Notes under the pieces: model-generated
Database searches by the model: none
What the model saw: the letters and a program-made list of their open reading frames with translations, nothing else
What the model was told of the DNA's origin: nothing
NCBI GenBank assembly: GCA_030765065.1
Contig: CM060979.1
Coordinates: 19,931,001-19,995,000, forward strand
Direction: 5' to 3'
DNA from: Deroplatys truncata
Lineage: Eukaryota; Arthropoda; Insecta; Mantodea; Mantidae
Length of the DNA stretch: 64,000 nucleotides
Program-made: the position numbers and the translations under genes
Part shown: piece after piece, positions 36,701 through 39,700 of the stretch
How positions within the stretch are numbered: the stretch's first letter is position 1
Layout of the letters: each line of letters opens with the position of its first letter

Positions 36701-39700
36701 GTGGATTAAAAGTGATCAGTAAGAAGTTATTATAACAGTTTCAGTTTGGCGAGTGTTAAGATCAATGTATAAATGTGATAGTTAACGTGTTCGGCAATAA
36801 ATGTGTAAAACAAATTTCTTCATCAGTGTTATATTTGGATAAAAGATTCCTTTCTGTTTACACACCCTGATCAAGAGACATGTTCGACCGAGAAATAATA
36901 GCTAGCCGGAGGACAGTAAACAAAAATTAAATCAAATAACAGTCGCATTCTTTCGAACACTAACACTGCTGCAAATTGCTAACACCAGATGGAGCTACAA
37001 ACCGGACAAATGAATGACGTCACAAGATGGCTTCACATGAAGTAAACAAACATTACACAAATAACATTATAAATTTAACACTCACAAAACACATACAAAG
37101 TGACATCAATATGAGCTCCACAGCAACAACCACACCTAAAAAGGAACAGTTACCATTAATATTAATGCTATTTAGTTAAAGAGCGAATTAATGGAGATAG
37201 TATAGCGCACAAACCCTCACTATTAACATTTTGCTTGATAACATTAACATAACTTGATACATTGATCAAGTTTCCCAGCTAAAGCTAAAAGCCTGTATAA
37301 AGAATCAGCAATGTAAGAGAGATGAATAACAAGCCACATATAATTATTCCATAAAATGATATGCCTCTAAGTTGCTTAAGTAACATGAAACATTTAACCA
37401 GTGACTTAGCTGCAGCGTTTAAACTGTTTCAGTTCAATGACTTTGATGACCTAGAGCGTGATTTCATGCAACTTTGCAAAAATGCACAGACATACAATGA
37501 AGAAGCCTCGCTCATCCACGAAGATTCCATTGTACTTCAGTCAGTATTCACTAACGCTAGACAGCGCTTGGAGCAAGAAGGAGAATCTGATGATGATGAC
37601 AAGCCAAGGAGTAAGTTCTCAGCAAAACTGTACTTTTCATTAATTTTAAATCGGAAGACATAGTGAAAAGATTAAGTATAATATATAGAAATGGTTGCAA
37701 ATATACAATTTCACTAAAATAGGTTCAATACCTCAGAACTAGTTTCGAGGAATCACTTCCTCATCGTCGGCTGATTGCAACTGGTTGGCTTTCCTTTGAT
37801 GGTTATAGATGTCTCGTTGTCCCTCTAGTGGTGGTTCTACAAGTTTCGTAATAAAATTTTTGTCCATAGGGTTGTTGAAATTCATTAACCTTGGACGAAA
37901 TTTCCAAAGAAATATTTTCTCCCAAATGTTTAATTCCGTAGGTTTTTGTGCCTGCTTGATAAGTGATACTGTGTCCTCAATTTCATGTCCCTGTATCCAA
38001 AAATGTGCTGCAACTGCTGATTTTTCTTCTTCCCTGGATTTGATGTTTCGAGAATGTTCCTTAAGCCTCGTTTCTATGTTACGCTTAGTTTGACCAATAT
38101 AGATTTGTTCACAATCCTCGCAATCTATTCTGTAAATCCCGGGTTTTTTATGAGCTGGCATTTTTTCTTTTTGGTTTGCATTTATAAGGAATTTTATGCT
38201 GAATTTATTTTCAGGAATGAGTGCCACATTGATATCATTGAAAATTTTCTTGAATTTGTTATGTGCCCATGGGTGAAATGTGGATAGGTTAATCAAAAAA
38301 TTCAGGCAACAAAAAATGATAAAAGAAAATACAACCCTCAAACCACACAAACAAAAGCCGACATACAAAAAAGTCACATTTCACCCATGGGCACATAACA
38401 AATTCAAGAAAATTTTCAATGATATCAATGTGGCACTCATCCCCGAAAATAAATTCAGCATAAAATTCCTCATAAATGCAAACCAAAAAGAAAAAATGCC
38501 AGCTCATAAAAAACCCAGGATTTACAGAATAGATTGCAAGGATTGTGAACAAATCTATATTGGTCAAACTAAGCGTAACATAGAAGCGAGGCTTAAGGAA
38601 CATTTTCGAAACATCAAATCCAGGGAGGAAGAAAAATCAGCAGTTGCAGCACATTTTTGGATACAGGGACATGAAATTGAGGACACAGTATCACTTATCA
38701 AGCAGGCACAAAAACCTACGGAATTAAACATTTGGGAGAAAATATTTCTTTGGAAATTTTGTCCAAGGTTAATGAATTTCGACATCCCTATGGACAAAAA
38801 TTTGATCACTAAACTAGTAGAACCACCACTAGAGGGACGAGACATCTATAACCATCAGAGGAAAGCCAACCAGTTGCAATCAGCTGACGATGAAGTGATT
38901 CCTCAAAACTAGTTCTGAGGTATTGAACCTATTTTAGTGAAATTGTATATTTGCAACCATTTCTATATATTATACTTACTTTTCATTTCATTATTTCTGC
39001 TTAGCATTATCTGGTTATGTAATGCATTTTCTCATACTATTGAGCAGGAATCATACTTGCCAACTTTTATGATTTGCCTGTCAAGTGTAAGATGCGGAGG
39101 CCTTTTTACACAAATGTGGGTGTTTACAGCTTTGTGGGCAGATTTAAAGTGTTAAAGATTTTCAACACACATGACAGAGCATTAAATTTTACTGTCGTTT
39201 GTTGGTGATAATTGAAGACCCCTGTAACTTAAGATTACCGGCGAGCATACCACACTAAGGGTGGTGTGCACCATGTTGGAGTAAATTGCTTCGGAAGTAA
39301 TGTTTACTAAAGAAGTCCCCACTACAGAAGTAGGTTACTATGGGAGCAATTTACTCCGGAAGTAACTTTGGAGAGCTCAATGTGCGATAGGAAAAGGGTA
39401 GAAACGTCAGTGAAAGAGATAAATGTTTGTTGGTAGAGATAAAGAAAATCCATTTAAACAATATGAGTGTAAAAAATGTGTTATATAGATGCTGGAAAGT
39501 CGTGATTGACGAGTTTAATAATTTGATCGACAGGAAACATACTGAAGAGCAGCTTAAAATTCTGAAAACAATGTTTCTGATTTCGGAGAAGTTCACCATA
39601 TTCACGGATGAGCACAAAATAGTAACACGCATGCAGTCAATTCCACATACAATGTGTGGGAAATCTGAAAAAATTAAAGAAGAATTGCCTTTTATTTTCT

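Larger units (their letters stand above)
37631..38987. mobile_element. inverted dimer of Penelope-like 3' ends, 11-bp target duplication
   Basis: The direct repeat tacttttcatt occurs at 37631-37641 and 38977-38987. Between them are two ~610-bp arms (about 37672-38282 minus, 38373-38975 plus) with over 90% inverted identity, separated by about 90 bp belonging to the right copy. Each arm ends in a GIY-YIG ORF with a hammerhead-like core at its 3' end. The copies point away from each other. Confidence 0.88.
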
